Origin: Nyssa sinensis
Taxonomy: Eukaryota; Streptophyta; Magnoliopsida; Cornales; Nyssaceae
NCBI GenBank assembly: GCA_008638375.1
Contig: VIRR01000493.1
Span: 140,001-204,000 of the forward strand
Length of the DNA: 64,000 nucleotides
Reading direction: 5' to 3'
The first letter of the stretch is position 1. Every line of letters begins with the position of its first letter. Under the pieces are notes generated by a model. It saw only the letters and a list, made by a program, of their open reading frames with translations, was not told where the DNA came from and made no database searches. Positions 35,400 through 47,364 of the stretch are shown here, piece by piece. A program made the translations under genes and the position numbers.

Positions 35400-36860
35400 T
35401 GAGTTTAGTAACCAATGCTTCCCTACACACCATCCATTCCATGAAAGAAATTGGGGTACAACTTTACTCAACCAAATACTTTTATAGAAATTCACCTTAG
35501 GATTACTTTTTCTCAAGTATTTCCAAACAGATTTAGAAGTGAATTCTCCATCTGATGTAATAGTCCAACAAGGGGTGTCTTTATGGCTTTGATTCAGAAC
35601 ATAATGTCGAGGAATAACTGCCTTGACTTCCTAAATAATATCATTTTTCCTTCCTAGCCACCTTCATTTTCCATATCTAATTATTTTAGCAAGTTTTCTA
35701 TTACAAGAGCCTCCACTTTCACTTTTAACATCTTCACCACATATATCAACTAATATTCCATTAGGATGCCATAAATCATACCAAAGAAAAATAGCCCTTC
35801 CATTCCTAATATGTTTCTTCATAATATTCTTTGCATATCTCTTGAGATTTAATAGAGTTCCATGTCCAGCTACAATTTTGTGAGTTTTTAAGAGTCCATA
35901 GGCATCTATCTTTAATAAAGTACGTGTGCATTGACTTCACCCATAAGGACTCCTTTCTAGCAAATAAATCCCATGGGTTTCTAAGCATTAGAGCTTTACC
36001 CACTTTCATAGCTCTAATTCCAAGACCTCGTTCAACTTTTAACAGACAAATAGTATTCCACTTTAACTTGGCTCATTCTTTTTTTAGTTCGGGACCATTC
36101 TATAAGAAATTTTTAAGAACCTTTTCAACTCCTCTAATGACAACTAAGTTCCAATAATTGTGCATGCAACTGAGAACTGAATTAATTAATTAAAGCCTTC
36201 GAACATAGATTAACAATCTTGTTGTTTAATTTTTTACCCTTGCAATGATTTTATCTACCAGAGCCTTACAATAAGAGGCTTTTAATCTTGATATATGAAA
36301 GGGACCCCTAAGTATCTGACGAGGAGCCTGCCTTCTTTGATTCCCAAAATTCTAATGAGTTTTTCCTTTCTTTGAGATGTGATCCTTGTATAGTAAGCAA
36401 TAATCTTTTGCAAGATAGGAGGAAGGCCTGAAAGTTTCTCAAACTCTCTAGAAGCATTCTTGATTATAATAATTGACTCATCTTCTATAATTGTAAGAAC
36501 AATTAAGTCATATGAAAAAGCCAAGTGTTTGATTTTGTGGGTTGTAATTTTGGGATGGTATTTAAAATATCCTCTTGGAATTTGATCATTAAGAAAACTT
36601 TTAAAAGTTTCTTTCACATCCAATAATAGGTAAGGGGATACACGATTCCCTTGCCTCAATCCTCTAGTCACTGGAAAGTATCCCTTTAGAGCACCATTTG
36701 TTTTTAGAGTGAAGCTTATTTTCATGACACATTTATTGATCCATTTAATTTCCATAATTAACAGTATTATAGGCTTTCATCAAGTCAATTTTTATAGCGC
36801 ATCTTAAGGGTTCATTATTTCTGTGGCAATTTCTTACCAATTCTCGCATTAGAACCATAA
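35400..36860 (-). pseudogene. L1-type LINE ORF2 fragment
   Basis: Minus-strand order: CAIKIDLMKAYNTV (RT block A, about 36805-36765), then an open stretch of 157 codons (36755-36282) with LKTNGALKGYFPVTRGLRQGN, VSPYLLLDVKE, HLAFSYDLIVL (the FADD box, degraded to FSYD, so inactive), and LVRYLGVPF. Downstream (36009-35806) is the C-terminal zf-RVT-like part: LRNPWDLFARKESLWVK, then DCSWTWNSI in variant form. Known plant L1 ORF2 order is EN-RT-zf-RVT; the endonuclease half is missing. The first 60 bp beyond the copia LTR (35341-35400) may be its 3' end. Confidence 0.85.
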
Positions 36861-37044
36861 TACACACATAATTGAAGTGATAACCTCGATAATTCAAAAC
36901 AATTAAAATTTATTAAGATAATTTTTATTTGTTTAATAGACCTATTCATCCCTCCCCCCTCTAATTTTATTTTATACCATCTAGTTATACATAGGGCTTC
37001 TCATAAATTCTTTTCCAAAAGATTGTATTTCTTTAGACAATATT
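36861..37044. other. Short spacer, possible SIRE-LTR scrap
   Basis: It contains gaCCTATTCATCCCTCCCCCCTCTA (36940-36964), which resembles the last bases of a SIRE-type LTR. Nothing else is recognised. Confidence 0.3.
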
Positions 37045-39890
37045 TGTTAGGTTAGTGTTGAGTTGTGTGATTTATTACTAGTCATTGAATGAAGACTCAA
37101 GACATCTTGCATCTACGTCAATATCTGACGAAGTATGTAATTCAAGGTACATATTAATGCATATCATGTATTTACTACATTAGGGGCACACCTTGAGTTG
37201 TTCTTGTTTTGGAGGAATACCACTTAGATATCACTCAAGGTCCTAAAGTGTGAATATTACCTAGAACGGATGGAGGGTTGAATAGGTAGGTCTTGAATAA
37301 ACTTTTCTTTCTATATTAATTTCAATTCTTGGTTAAAACAAAAGATGACACAATCAACAAAACTACTCAATATGATTAATCCAACATTTATGCCAATCTA
37401 CCAATGAATTTTCCAAGAATTAATCAAATACACCAACCTATCAACCTTCATCAAATTGATCAACCTAGCTTAATTTTATATGCAATTTTATTAATACAAA
37501 GAAAATTCAACTAAGTGACCAATTTATGATTTCATTCAATTTACTCAATCAAATTTTCAATTAATCAAATTAAAGAATAATTATGAATTTCATGAAAACT
37601 CAATTTCAATATTCAAGCAGAAGCATTCAATTAAAGAAAATAGTAAATTGAAAAAGATGGATAGAATGAGAGATTTGCAAACCGATTGATGACGGAGAAA
37701 CCACCAAGGACAATAATCATTTGAGTAAAACTTCAAAGCCGGGCCAATGCTCAAGGAAGACTTCCACTATGATTAAAAATGAAATACAACGTATCTACGA
37801 ACAAGCTTAGTACCTCAAGCTCCGTTCTCCTCAATCACGTATTTAAATTCCCCTTGAATCCTCAAGCATCTCATAGCCAGAACCTTTCAAACAACTGGAA
37901 TCCTCAACAGTCTCAGGATCCTCCGATCATGTCACTCAACAATTATAAATCCTCACAACCTCGGTGTCTACCAATCGCTCAACGTCGAATCCTCCAGCTG
38001 GATCTCCATCTTTCATCAATGGTGAAATTAACATGAACTAAGGCTCATAGATCTGGTTTGGATATAGTGGATGATCTCTATCGATCACTAAACAAGATTA
38101 AAGATGTGTATGAATGACATGTATTAATGATCTCTCATAAGAGCTTCAAGATCTATCAACCATTTAGCTCTCACAATTTTAGACACTCTCACTCTATTTT
38201 TACCTGCTCTCTATTATATTTTTGTGTATTTTCGCAAAGAACTTGTTCCATCCCCAAATGGCTTGAAAACAAAATATAAATCTATTTTTCGCTCAGGGTT
38301 CATTCGAATGAACCATCACTCTTTTGAACGAGCACTAGTTTGTTCGAATGAACAAAGAACGAATATCAAACAAGCACAACTCAGAGGTTTCAGCTCTTCA
38401 TTTGATATAGAGCCTTCGAACGAATGAAAATGAATGAGAATGAATGTCTTTATTGTTCGTTTGATCAAGCCAAGGCTTCGTTCAAACGAGTAACAGAAAG
38501 TTGCTAGTTCTTACTTGTCTTGTGAACTGAATTTTTTCCTTAAGTCTTTCAAAAATGCATTTTGAAAAAATTGGTTCATAACCACAAGTCAATCACATAC
38601 ATGATGTTATGATAAAAACTATATGCAATGCATGCATGATGTGAGTGTGTGAGATTTAAATCAAATACAAAAGTCCAATATACCCTTCAAGAACCAAGTC
38701 GACCAGTAGTGATACATGGTAATGTCTCTTGGATGAACTTGGAGAATAACGGGTATTGAGGTACTCACTCATAGGACTTATGTAAGGATTACACACAAAA
38801 CACGTTTGATCAAATCGGATAAGCCAATTACAATATCGAAGCCCATGGTCCCAACAGTTATTTAAGTTTAGAAAAAAATTTAATTATGGTTTATTTGACC
38901 CTAAGTAAGTTATTTTTTACTATAGGCTAATACACTTATGGATAATATCTTTTTGGAATATTCTAAACTTATTTTATTGCCTAGATTAATGATTTTTGAA
39001 AAAATCCCGTTTATTAAAGTAAAAAATAGTAAGACATTTTTCCAGTAAGCTTCTTGTCCGTAGGGAAAGCTTGTGCTCGTCTGAACGAAGCTTGGTCCAA
39101 ACGGAGGATGCGTTTTTGTCTGAACACGTGCAAGATTTAAAACTCTGATTAGTCCGATTTTATTATAATTTCTTGCACAACATATTTTCCAGTTAGGTTT
39201 AGGAGTGTTATATGAATTTTTTAGTATAAATAGAGTACTATAGTTCATATAGGGAGAACCCTAACCTCTTGAAGTATAGAGAGTTATAGAAAGATCATGG
39301 ACTTCATATGTTATTTATATAACAGTATTATTCCTTAGGGTTGCTATATACTTTGTATTGGCATATAGTGGTTAGAGCATGACAATAATTGCATGGAGCT
39401 TTTAAACTATATAGGCGAGGGGATTTGAGGATCATAATTGGCATTGGAGTGTGCATAAGCAATTCAAAGTTGTACACAGAATAACTGGTAAATCACTGGA
39501 GTTGATAGGTTAGTTGTTTGTGGATAAGATTTTATGGAGTTGTATTGCGTTCTTTTTAAGTAAACTTTTACAACTTGCTATGGGATTTTCTCTCTCATGA
39601 GCGTTTCCCACGTAGATCTAGTGTCATGTTTATTTATTTTTCTGTAAATGCATGATTTTATTTTAATTATTATACTAATGATGATTCCATAAACTTAAGA
39701 TCTTAAATATTAAAAAAGAGATGTTTTTTATAATAATTCATCTTGATTAAAGAAAATATTATAAATCTATGTGCTTTGTTAATTGAATAAATTTGTAATT
39801 AATTAAAAAGTAATATAAATGTTTTTGCACTGCTATTAATAGATAATTATTATCTCTAATTTTTATATTGCACCTAAAAATCGAAAAGTT
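37045..39890 (+). mobile_element. Copia LTR copy, interrupted by an inverted SIRE-like LTR
   Basis: The left part (TGTTAGG..., AATGAAGACTCAAGAC, gtAATTCAAGGTA) matches the start of the minus-strand copia LTR at 58257. The right part (38857 on: tTTAAGTTTAGA, ACTATAGGCTAAtaCACTT, CTAAACTTATTTTAT, GAGCGTTTCCCACGTAGATCTAGTGTCATG) matches the body of the copia LTR family. They are separated by 37249-38856. No primer site follows, so this is a solo LTR or fragment. The right end is approximate. Confidence 0.6.
37249..38856 (-). mobile_element. SIRE-like solo LTR, inverted
   Basis: On the minus strand it starts TGTTGGGACCATGGGCTTCG (38856) and ends ACCTATTCAACCCTCCATCC, then TCTAGGTAATATTCACA (37249), the SIRE-type LTR ending. 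It splits a copia LTR. The flanking pentamers (TAAAG and GTTAT) do not match, so either the boundary is off or the duplication has decayed. It includes the 18-bp perfect palindrome GGTTCATTCGAATGAACC at 38297-38314. Confidence 0.6.
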
Positions 39891-40111
39891 GTTTGCACTA
39901 TTATATGCCTTCCTATATTTTTCTCAGATTGAGAATGGTCATCTTAATATAATATAATTTTTTTTATAAAATACCCTTTCGAAATTATAATTATATTATT
40001 GAACATAGTTTTTAGATAAAGTAATGCTAATTTTATCTTCAAATTATGATGTGATATTCAACCAATACAATACTAAAAATTCATGAAGGTAAACAATTTA
40101 AGTGAGATTTT
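39891..40111. other. Short AT-rich intergenic gap
   Basis: No feature recognised. Confidence 0.4.
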
Positions 40112-40540
40112 TGAAGTTACTAGTTTCTGATCAGACATCTATCTTCTTCAACTTCATGCCAAAAACACCAAATCAAGGGCCACCAGGAAGGCTCCGATGA
40201 TGGCCGCTTTGATGATAAAGTTAGAAAAGAATAAAGATAGTAATTGGAGAGAATAATTAACCATAGCTTAAAAGTGTACCTTGGAGCCTTATTTATAGGT
40301 TTAGAAATTTGAATTTGAGTAGGATTAACCATAACGATTGGGATTTGAAAATATCTATAGATAGAAGTTACCATGTTGAACTTTGGTTCCTTATTCTAAG
40401 GTTGGTAGTCTCTTCAATACGATAAGCTACTTGGGATCCCGTTATTCTGGATCGGTACCCAAATATAATTGTTCTGTGTACTTCAAATCACAATGGACAT
40501 GTGTCAAGGTATTAAGTCAATATTAGTTTATGGCGTATCA
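40112..40540 (-). repeat. 3' LTR of the Tat-like element
   Basis: About 429 bp, TGATACGCCATAAAC...AACTTCA on the minus strand, matching 51587-52042 in order. It is less AT-rich than its partner, suggesting the other LTR suffered more C-to-T decay. Confidence 0.85.
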
Positions 40541-40557
40541 GCTACTCCCCCAACCTC
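40541..40557 (-). other. Polypurine tract of the Tat-like element
   Basis: The minus strand reads GAGGTTGGGGGAGTAGC directly before the 3' LTR. Confidence 0.75.
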
Positions 40558-40768
40558 AGTTGTTTGGGATTTTTTCGAGCTAAGGTTTGGATTTTTGAAA
40601 CATCAATTGTACAGTCATTTAATACGTCATTCTAGTTTTGAGAAGGCAGCTATTTGATAGGACATTAATATGTCATTATTACGGCAAGCACTAATTCGAG
40701 AAGCGAGGTCATCATTGTCTCAATTGTCGCAACGGTTCAAGATCCATCATTAGTGTCTTTTGGTGCTT

Positions 40769-40776
40769 ATATAAAG
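40769..40776 (+). promoter_or_regulatory. TATA box of the antisense gene
   Basis: TATATAAA in context GGTGCTTATATAAAGGGG, about 225 bp upstream of the first good ATG of the antisense gene. It is opposite in direction to the element's own transcription. Confidence 0.6.
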
Positions 40777-40998
40777 GGGTTTTGGCACCCTTAAAGAACT
40801 TTTATCATTCTCAAAGGAGCTCAGAATCCTTAAACGATTGACTTAGTGATTTTTGAAACTTAAGGCAATTTGTATCGTGTCTACCGTCATATCTCAGGTG
40901 ACAATTTGCTTCTGCTGGTCAGGTTTGGTTCCACACATGCCAAACTCTTCTTATCTTTGCCTTTTCTAAATCACCCCTCCACCTCTTCTCTATTTTTT

Positions 40999-42928
40999 AT
41001 GGCTACTTCTGACATCCATTCTAGTACTGGGCATGAATTGGCAGACCCCAAGGAAACGAAAAACCAAGAGGCACTAAGCCTTGAGGTCGGTAGGGGGTCT
41101 GAGGGCCTTGAGAGTAAGCCTATAGGTAGTTCTGAGGTCATCATAGTCAACGACTTTGCTGAGCTTAGGAATAAGGAAGCTGGAACTTCCAATAGGGGCC
41201 ACAAAAGAGAAGAAGGAGAGAGTGCCATTGCCCAAGAAATGATTGACACTTACGATTTCCCAAAAAATATAACCTGTAGGATCCCTAAGCCTTCTAAGCG
41301 CCCTTCTGATATTGTCCATGGAGAAATTTGTGCCTACCTTGAATGGTTCAAGGCTGGGGTGCGTGTCCCCTTTCACCTTTTAGTTAGTGAATCTTTTCAT
41401 TGGTTTAGGCAGTACTATACCGAACTCAACATAAACAGTTGGAGACATTTGATTGCCTTTTTAGTTTTAGGTCACAAGAATTAGGTCGAGGTTGACCTTG
41501 ACTTAATTAGAAGTACAATGGATCTCAAATATTTAAGGTTAGAAGACATATATTATATGCATTTTGACAAGGGGTTCAAACCCTTAACCTCGGTCCCTTT
41601 TTCTAACAAGACTTGGAAGAAATTATATTTCTTCGTTAAGGGAGGCTAGGAGTTCGAGGACTGCAAGAATTGTACCAGCGTGTTTCCTCGGTACACTGGC
41701 TTTAAAAGAGAGCCTACCAATCTTAAACACTTTGTCTCTTAGCCACTATAGTTTTTTTCAACTTTGACCATACTTATCTTATGTGTTGGTGCGGATAAAG
41801 TTGGAGGCTTGTCTTTTCTGAAAACCTTGGGAAAAAGTACAAGCAGCTTTTGAAGAATTCAGATCATCTGCACGATCAAATCCTGAGCCTAAATTCTCTG
41901 ATGGAGACTAAGATCGTGCAACAGAAGGGTGCTACCCTAAAGAAGTCCGTGATTACCTAGTAGTGTCTTAGATAAGAGAAGAAAACTAGGGGAACCTCTA
42001 CCCCTATGCAGACAGTGGTTCCTCAAAAGAGGAAAATGCTTCTGCTTAGAAGCGAAGGGTCCATTAAACGGACTATTTTTGAAAAGCTGGAGCTCTTTCC
42101 ATCTCATCAAGAGGCCCTAGCCCCTATCCCTATAGTCACTTAAGCCAAGAAGGGTAAAGATAAGGACAAATTCCCCCCTTCCGAAGCTGGCACTAAATTT
42201 GGGACTTTAGTGTTGAAGAGTGCCTAGGTTGTCTAGGTAAGTTCAAGGGCCATAAGCCCAAGAAGATTACCAAAGATATAATGGTTGCCCAACTGAGGGT
42301 ATATATCCAGAGGTCTTGTACTTAGCCTTTATTATGTTTTGCTTCCTACACTAACCTATTATTTCCTTGTTCTATAGGTGATTCATGCCATGGCTACCAT
42401 CTTGGATAGCCCAAAAAATACCGAACAAATTGACAAACTTCATGTTGAACTAGATGAACTCTAACAGTAATTGGGAAATGCCTAGTCAGTAACCTCATCT
42501 TTAGAAGAAACTTTAAAGGAAGCTGCTAATGCTAACTTCAGTCTAGAGTTAGAGAAAAATTCCTTGGTTGCTGATCTGGAGGCAGCTAAAAAGAGTTTAG
42601 CACATTTTGAGGCAGAGATTGCTCTAAAGTTGGCTCAAAGCATCGAGGCAGCCAAAATTCAGATTGAGAAAGATCTGAAGGCCGAAGTTGACGAGCAGAG
42701 GGCAAATTAATTTACTATGGTTACCACCTATGCAATAATAAGCTTTCCAAACTACATCCCGATCTTAACATCGCTGAACTGTGTGTTGTTACGGTCATGG
42801 AGGCTAACATGCAAGACGAGGAAGGAGAAGAGGATACCAAGGCGATAAACCCTACGACGAATTTTTGTTGGACAGACCAGCTCATGAAAACTGAGATTGA
42901 AAAAGAGCTAGACCCTACTGATCAATAG
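40999..42928 (+). pseudogene. Antisense gene of the Tat-like element (PF04195-like, one intron)
   Basis: A plus-strand gene lying opposite to gag-pol, between INT and the 3' LTR. I choose the ATG at 40999 (MATSDIHSSTG) rather than the in-frame one at 40870, because the added 43 residues look like leader. Exon 1 to 42236 contains the region resembling Pfam PF04195 (putative gypsy-type transposon): ICAYLEWFKAGVRVPFH, FHWFRQYYTELNINSWRHL, then (after a stop at 41482) DKGFKPLTSVPF and WKKLYFFVKGG. A GT-AG intron, 42237-42377 (donor CTAG/GTAAGT, acceptor TTCTATAG), is followed by a coiled-coil exon (LEETLKEAANANFSLELEKN, then LEAAKKSLAHFEAEIALKL). An acidic tail ends DPTDQ with a stop at 42926-42928. 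At least eight stops, mostly TAG, make it non-functional. Function in Tat elements is unknown. Confidence 0.75.
42237..42377 (+). other. Intron in the antisense gene
   Basis: 141 bp, CTAG/GTAAGTTC at the donor and TTGTTCTATAG/GTG at the acceptor. The frame continues across it from exon 1 into VIHAMATILDSP. Its presence indicates the gene was transcribed and spliced from its own strand. Confidence 0.6.
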
Positions 42929-42987
42929 TCCTTATGTATTTTCCATTTTATTTTTTGTTCTACTTCCTTTGTAATCTTCAACTTATT

Positions 42988-42993
42988 AATAAA
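42988..42993 (+). terminator. Polyadenylation signal of the antisense gene
   Basis: AATAAA 60 bp after the stop, preceded by a T-rich stretch (TTTTATTTTTTGTTC). Confidence 0.55.
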
Positions 42994-43189
42994 ATAACTC
43001 TCTGGCTTTGAATCTCAAACCTTTGTCATGTGACTGATTGCTTACTAACCCCCAATAACTGATTAATAATGTATTAATTGGTCATAACCTCCAAATCCCA
43101 AATATTTACATGAATTGGACGTCCAAAAAATCAATATTTGTAAAGGCTTCTGACCTGTAAGTAAAAATTAGTAAGTTAATAATTGGTCG

Positions 43190-43680
43190 TAGACCTATAA
43201 CACTTATTAAAAATATAAGGTTTTTCGGGGTCTGTACAGGTGATAACACCGAATAGAACCCATTAGGTAGATAAATGACTTCAGAAACATAAAGTTTTTA
43301 GGGGTGTGGATAGGTGGCAACACCGCATAAATCCTTAAGGCTAATAAAAGAGTTCAAACTTGTAACACTTATGCAAAACATAAGGTTCTTAGGGGTCTAG
43401 ATAGGTGGCAATGTCGTATAAAGCCCTTAGGCTAATAAAAGACTTTAGACCTCTAACACTTATGCAAAACATAAGGTTTTTAGGGGTTTGGATAGGTGGC
43501 AATGCCGCAAAATTCCTTTAGGCTAATAAAATACTTCAGACCTATTACATTTACAAAAAAACATAAGGTTTTTAGGGGTCTAGATAGTTGGCAATGCCGC
43601 ATAAAGCCCTTAGGCTAATAAAAGACTTCAGACCTAACACTTATACAAAACATTATGTTTTTAAAAGTCTGGATAATAAA
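43190..43680 (+). repeat. ~91-bp tandem repeat in the Tat 3' region
   Basis: The phrase AACATAAGGTTTTTAGGGGTCTGGATAGGTGGCAATGCCG recurs in variant form with its GGGG at about 43230, 43304, 43395, 43486, 43578, and a decayed copy near 43665 (spacing 74, 91, 91, 92, about 88). Five to six units. Tandem repeats at this place are known in Tat/Ogre elements and can seed satellite DNA. Confidence 0.9.
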
Positions 43681-43711
43681 AAGATATCATAGTAGATATA
43701 AAGTAACAACT

Positions 43712-45281
43712 TTATTGATAATATTTGTGCAAATGTTCAACATTCCAAGGTTTGGGAATAGGCTTCCTAACCATATCCTTTTACCAATAAGTAGTGGGCT
43801 TTACAATCTTAATTACTTTATAAGGACCTTCCCGATTAGGGGAGAGCTTCCCCATGGTGGAATATTTAGTATTCGGGAACACCCTTCTTAGGACTAGATT
43901 GCCAACTTGAAATTTAATTGGTCTGATTCCTTTGTTGAAGCACTTAGTCATTCTTTACTGGTATGTTTCTATTCTGATTTGAGCCTACTTACATTTTCTT
44001 ACAAAAGATCGAGGTTTTAAGCAAGTTGTTGGTTACTGTTCTATGGATCAAAGAGTTTTGTTCTGAGAGTTGGCATACCAATCTCAACTGGGATCACAAC
44101 TTTCAATCCTGTAAGTAAGAGAGAACGGTGTTTCGGTAATTGAAACCCTTCTTGTAGTTCGGTAAGCCCAGAGTACCCTAAGAAGCTTTATAATCCATCT
44201 TCCTTTAGCTTGTTCTAATTTCTTCTTTATAGCCTCCAGGATAATACCATTTTTTTTACCTTAGCTTGACAATTAGGTTACGGGTGCCCTACAGAGGAGA
44301 AGTGATGACTAATGTGGAGATCCATACAGAATTTTAAGAACAACTTCCTAGTGAATTGGGTCTCATTATTTGTAATCAATACCTTAGAAATCCTGAATAG
44401 GTAGACTATGTTTTTCTATGTGAAATTTTGAACTTCCACTTCTGTGATGTTGGTCAAAGGTTCAGCCTCTGCCCATTTAGAGAAATAGTCGATAGTGACC
44501 AAAAGAAATTTTCTATTCCAAAGGGCCTTTGATAATAGTCCAACAATGTTCATGCTCCATTGGGAAAAGGGTCAAGAACTAGTGATAAGGATTATTTTAT
44601 GCTAAGGTCGATGCTGATAGGTGATAAGATGTTGGTACATGTCATACTTTTGAACATAGTCTTTTGCTTGTTTTAACATGCTCGACTAGTAATACCTTTA
44701 GGATAGAGCTCGGTGGCTAATGGTTCTGCCCCCATTGTGAATGCCACAAATTCCTTCATAGATCTCTGCTAAAACTTATTGTGCCATCTCGAGGCCTAGA
44801 CACAAGAGGAGTGGTTGGGAGTAAGATCTTCGATATAGTTTTTTGTTGAAGATCAGATACCAGGTTGCCCTGATCCGGTTCTGGCCTAGCTTTTCTCATC
44901 TAGGAGAAGTCATTCACTTAAAAAGCTAACTATAGGAGTCATCCGATTGGAAGTTAGTTATGAGGTCTTTAGGATCTATGAGATCTCAATACTAGGTTTT
45001 GATTGATACAAGATCTTAATGCTGGAATCCCTTTTCAAATTTAGGAGAAAGGCCATGTTTGCCAATGCATCAGCTTGGGAATTTTGATCCTTATTAACCT
45101 TTTGGATAGTGAACCCTTTGAAAGATTTTTTCAACAAGTCTACAAGTTATAAGTACTTTATCATCTGTTGTCTTTGATTGCAGATTCACCTAAGACCCGG
45201 CTAACTACATGCTAAGAAACTGAGAAGACCTTTAGATTGGGTTTTTAAATTTTAGGGCCAGCCTGAGCCCAAGGACCAGCA
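43712..45281 (-). pseudogene. Tat-like second RNase H (end) and integrase
   Basis: Minus strand. First the end of the second RNase H domain (PNLKVFSVS, HVVSRVLGE, about 45240-45180). The integrase follows: TIDYFSKWAEAEPLTN (about 44490), then NETQFTRKLFLKFCMDL, HHFSSVGHP, then KGRWIIKLLRVLWAYRTT (about 44190), and the pol end LSPNREGPYKVIKIVKPTTYW finishing NVEHLHKYYQ with a stop at 43712-43714. Several frame changes and stops. It is the part of pol downstream of the nested LTR; removing that LTR rejoins the RNase H frame exactly. Confidence 0.85.
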
Positions 45282-47364
45282 TGTCATGCCCTAGGCTCTA
45301 AAGACTCAAGGGTGACCCAGTAAATCAATGTCAAACTAAATAAAAAATCCCCATGTATCTCAGGCCACCTTGTGATTAACAAATTGTTAGTTGAGTTTTC
45401 ATAATATACATGTTCATCATATTCCATCTAGATAACCCAACAAAGCTTACGTACATTAATTTCAAAAGTGTATTTATCATGAGGTATTTCTTCCTAAGTC
45501 AAAAGAAATCAAGTCCATGGTTTCAAGGCTTACCCTTGTACATACACAAAATAAAGTTCAAGTTCCATTGAGGCTTCGAAGCCTTCACATCCATATTATA
45601 GAGACCACAAGGTCTTTTACATGTCCAAAGAAAATCAAATAACAAAAAAGATTCATCCTTCAATCCATGTCCTTAAGCAGCCGACTCTTTGTCATTACCT
45701 GCATCTAGTAGGAGTCAATACAACAACCCTAGTAAAGCAACTAAATAGAGGGAAGAATAAATAGTAACAAGTGTAGGTATGTGCCAAGTGTAGTGTTAAG
45801 AAAGTGTCACCAATCATTTCAATGAGTATTCATCATATAATCCAATAGAATAAGAATAACAATACAACAATAGTAGCACAATTCAATTCTTATGATAAGA
45901 ATATAACACAAAGAGAGGTTTCTTAAATTGTCATCACCTTACTTAACTCAACAATACTACTTTCTAATTCCACTTATTTTGTAATCCTTCAAGACTACCT
46001 AATGGCCCTTAGTTAAGCCTGAGTGCTTTTCGGACTACTAATCTTATGAAACATACGACCACCCATGCATGGTTACGGTTCATAATCGAAAAGAGACACA
46101 ATCCTCGTTATAAAATCCCAATGTAACTATCCATGACTCCCCCTTTCTCAACTTGTAAATACTTCATTAATTTCTTTCACTTTTTCAACCCTTCAACCAT
46201 CTAAATTACTATTCATTCCTCACAAAGCATTTATTCAATCTTTCATTCAAACCAAAGGTATCCTAAAGAATAATATAATTCACATCAAAGGGAAAGCATC
46301 ATATCTACAATACAACCAATAATTCCACAATACAATATCGTTACAATCATTTAAGCATTCTATCAAATACTTAGTGGGTATGTCAACTTTTTACAAGTTC
46401 ATGAATAACAAGTAAATAATTCTTGAACATTCAAATATAAGAATTTTAAGCCGGGACCACATATCGAATACATATATTATCATTTTGAACAAGAATATAT
46501 CAATGGTTAGAGATATAATATTCATCTACTAGTCTAACTACCATTTATGCCATTCGATACACATTTCTCGCACAATATAGTCCATGAAAGTGTTATGAGA
46601 TGCATGTTTTTTTCCTAGGCATTCATTCTTCACCTAGGTTAGAAATCCTACCTCAAAACAAGTATGAATTTGTGTGTAGAGAGAGAGAGATGTTCAAATT
46701 TCAAGCTGCAATCCTTGCATCCAAAACCTTAGAAAAGATCTACACTATTTATTTCACTCAATCAAGCTAAACCCATAAGAAACTTGAAGAATTAAGAGAA
46801 GAATTGAAAAATCCTAAATCTTACCCTTTGTTCTTGAAGAAATTCCAACTTTTAATCGGTGAGATTCTTTCTAGAAATGAGTCATTAATTGTGGTATAAT
46901 GTGTTTATATAGTTTCGAAATAAAGGAAAATATCAAAAGCCTAACCTCCTTTTGGCTTGAGAGAGTTTGGAAAAGAAGAAAATGGTGAAGTTTTTGAGAA
47001 AATTACTCTATAGCCCGCAACATAAAGTGGTCTGTTGCATGCTTATTCGAACGAATAAGACATCGCTCGAACGAGTGCAACGTCATTCAAACGAGCATCA
47101 AACAAAGGTCAGATGAAGGGTTTCTGGTGCTCGTTTGAACAAACTCCCCTTCGTTCAAATGAAGACCAGAAACATTCCCTCTTTCTGATTCCACATTTCA
47201 AGTCTACCTTCCCAATTTGTTCCACATGTATCAACTCTCTATATCACATTGTTTAAGTTCTTCCCACCATCTTAATACGTTTATGATTATTATAATCATG
47301 AAAAAATAAATCTTATCCATTCTTTTATTTATTTCCATATTTTTTAAATTTATTAAATATTACA
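45282..47364 (-). mobile_element. Ty3/gypsy solo LTR nested in the Tat RNase H
   Basis: 2083 bp. Reversed copy of the LTR at 25995-28024: it starts TGTAATATTTAATAAATTT (47364) and ends CATGACA (45282). It interrupts the phrase NDEAEYEAL (minus strand, 47390-47365), whose frame resumes right after 45281 as VLGLRLALKF once one 5-bp target copy is removed. Target copies are CACTA and TGCTG on the minus strand, three transitions apart. It contains the Nos of TTCGAACGAA motifs at 47044-47160 and the (GA)n at 46676-46692. Confidence 0.88.

Noticed and set aside
40971..41376. Minus-strand frames of 92 and 100 codons
   Set aside because: Complementary shadows of the antisense gene exon 1.
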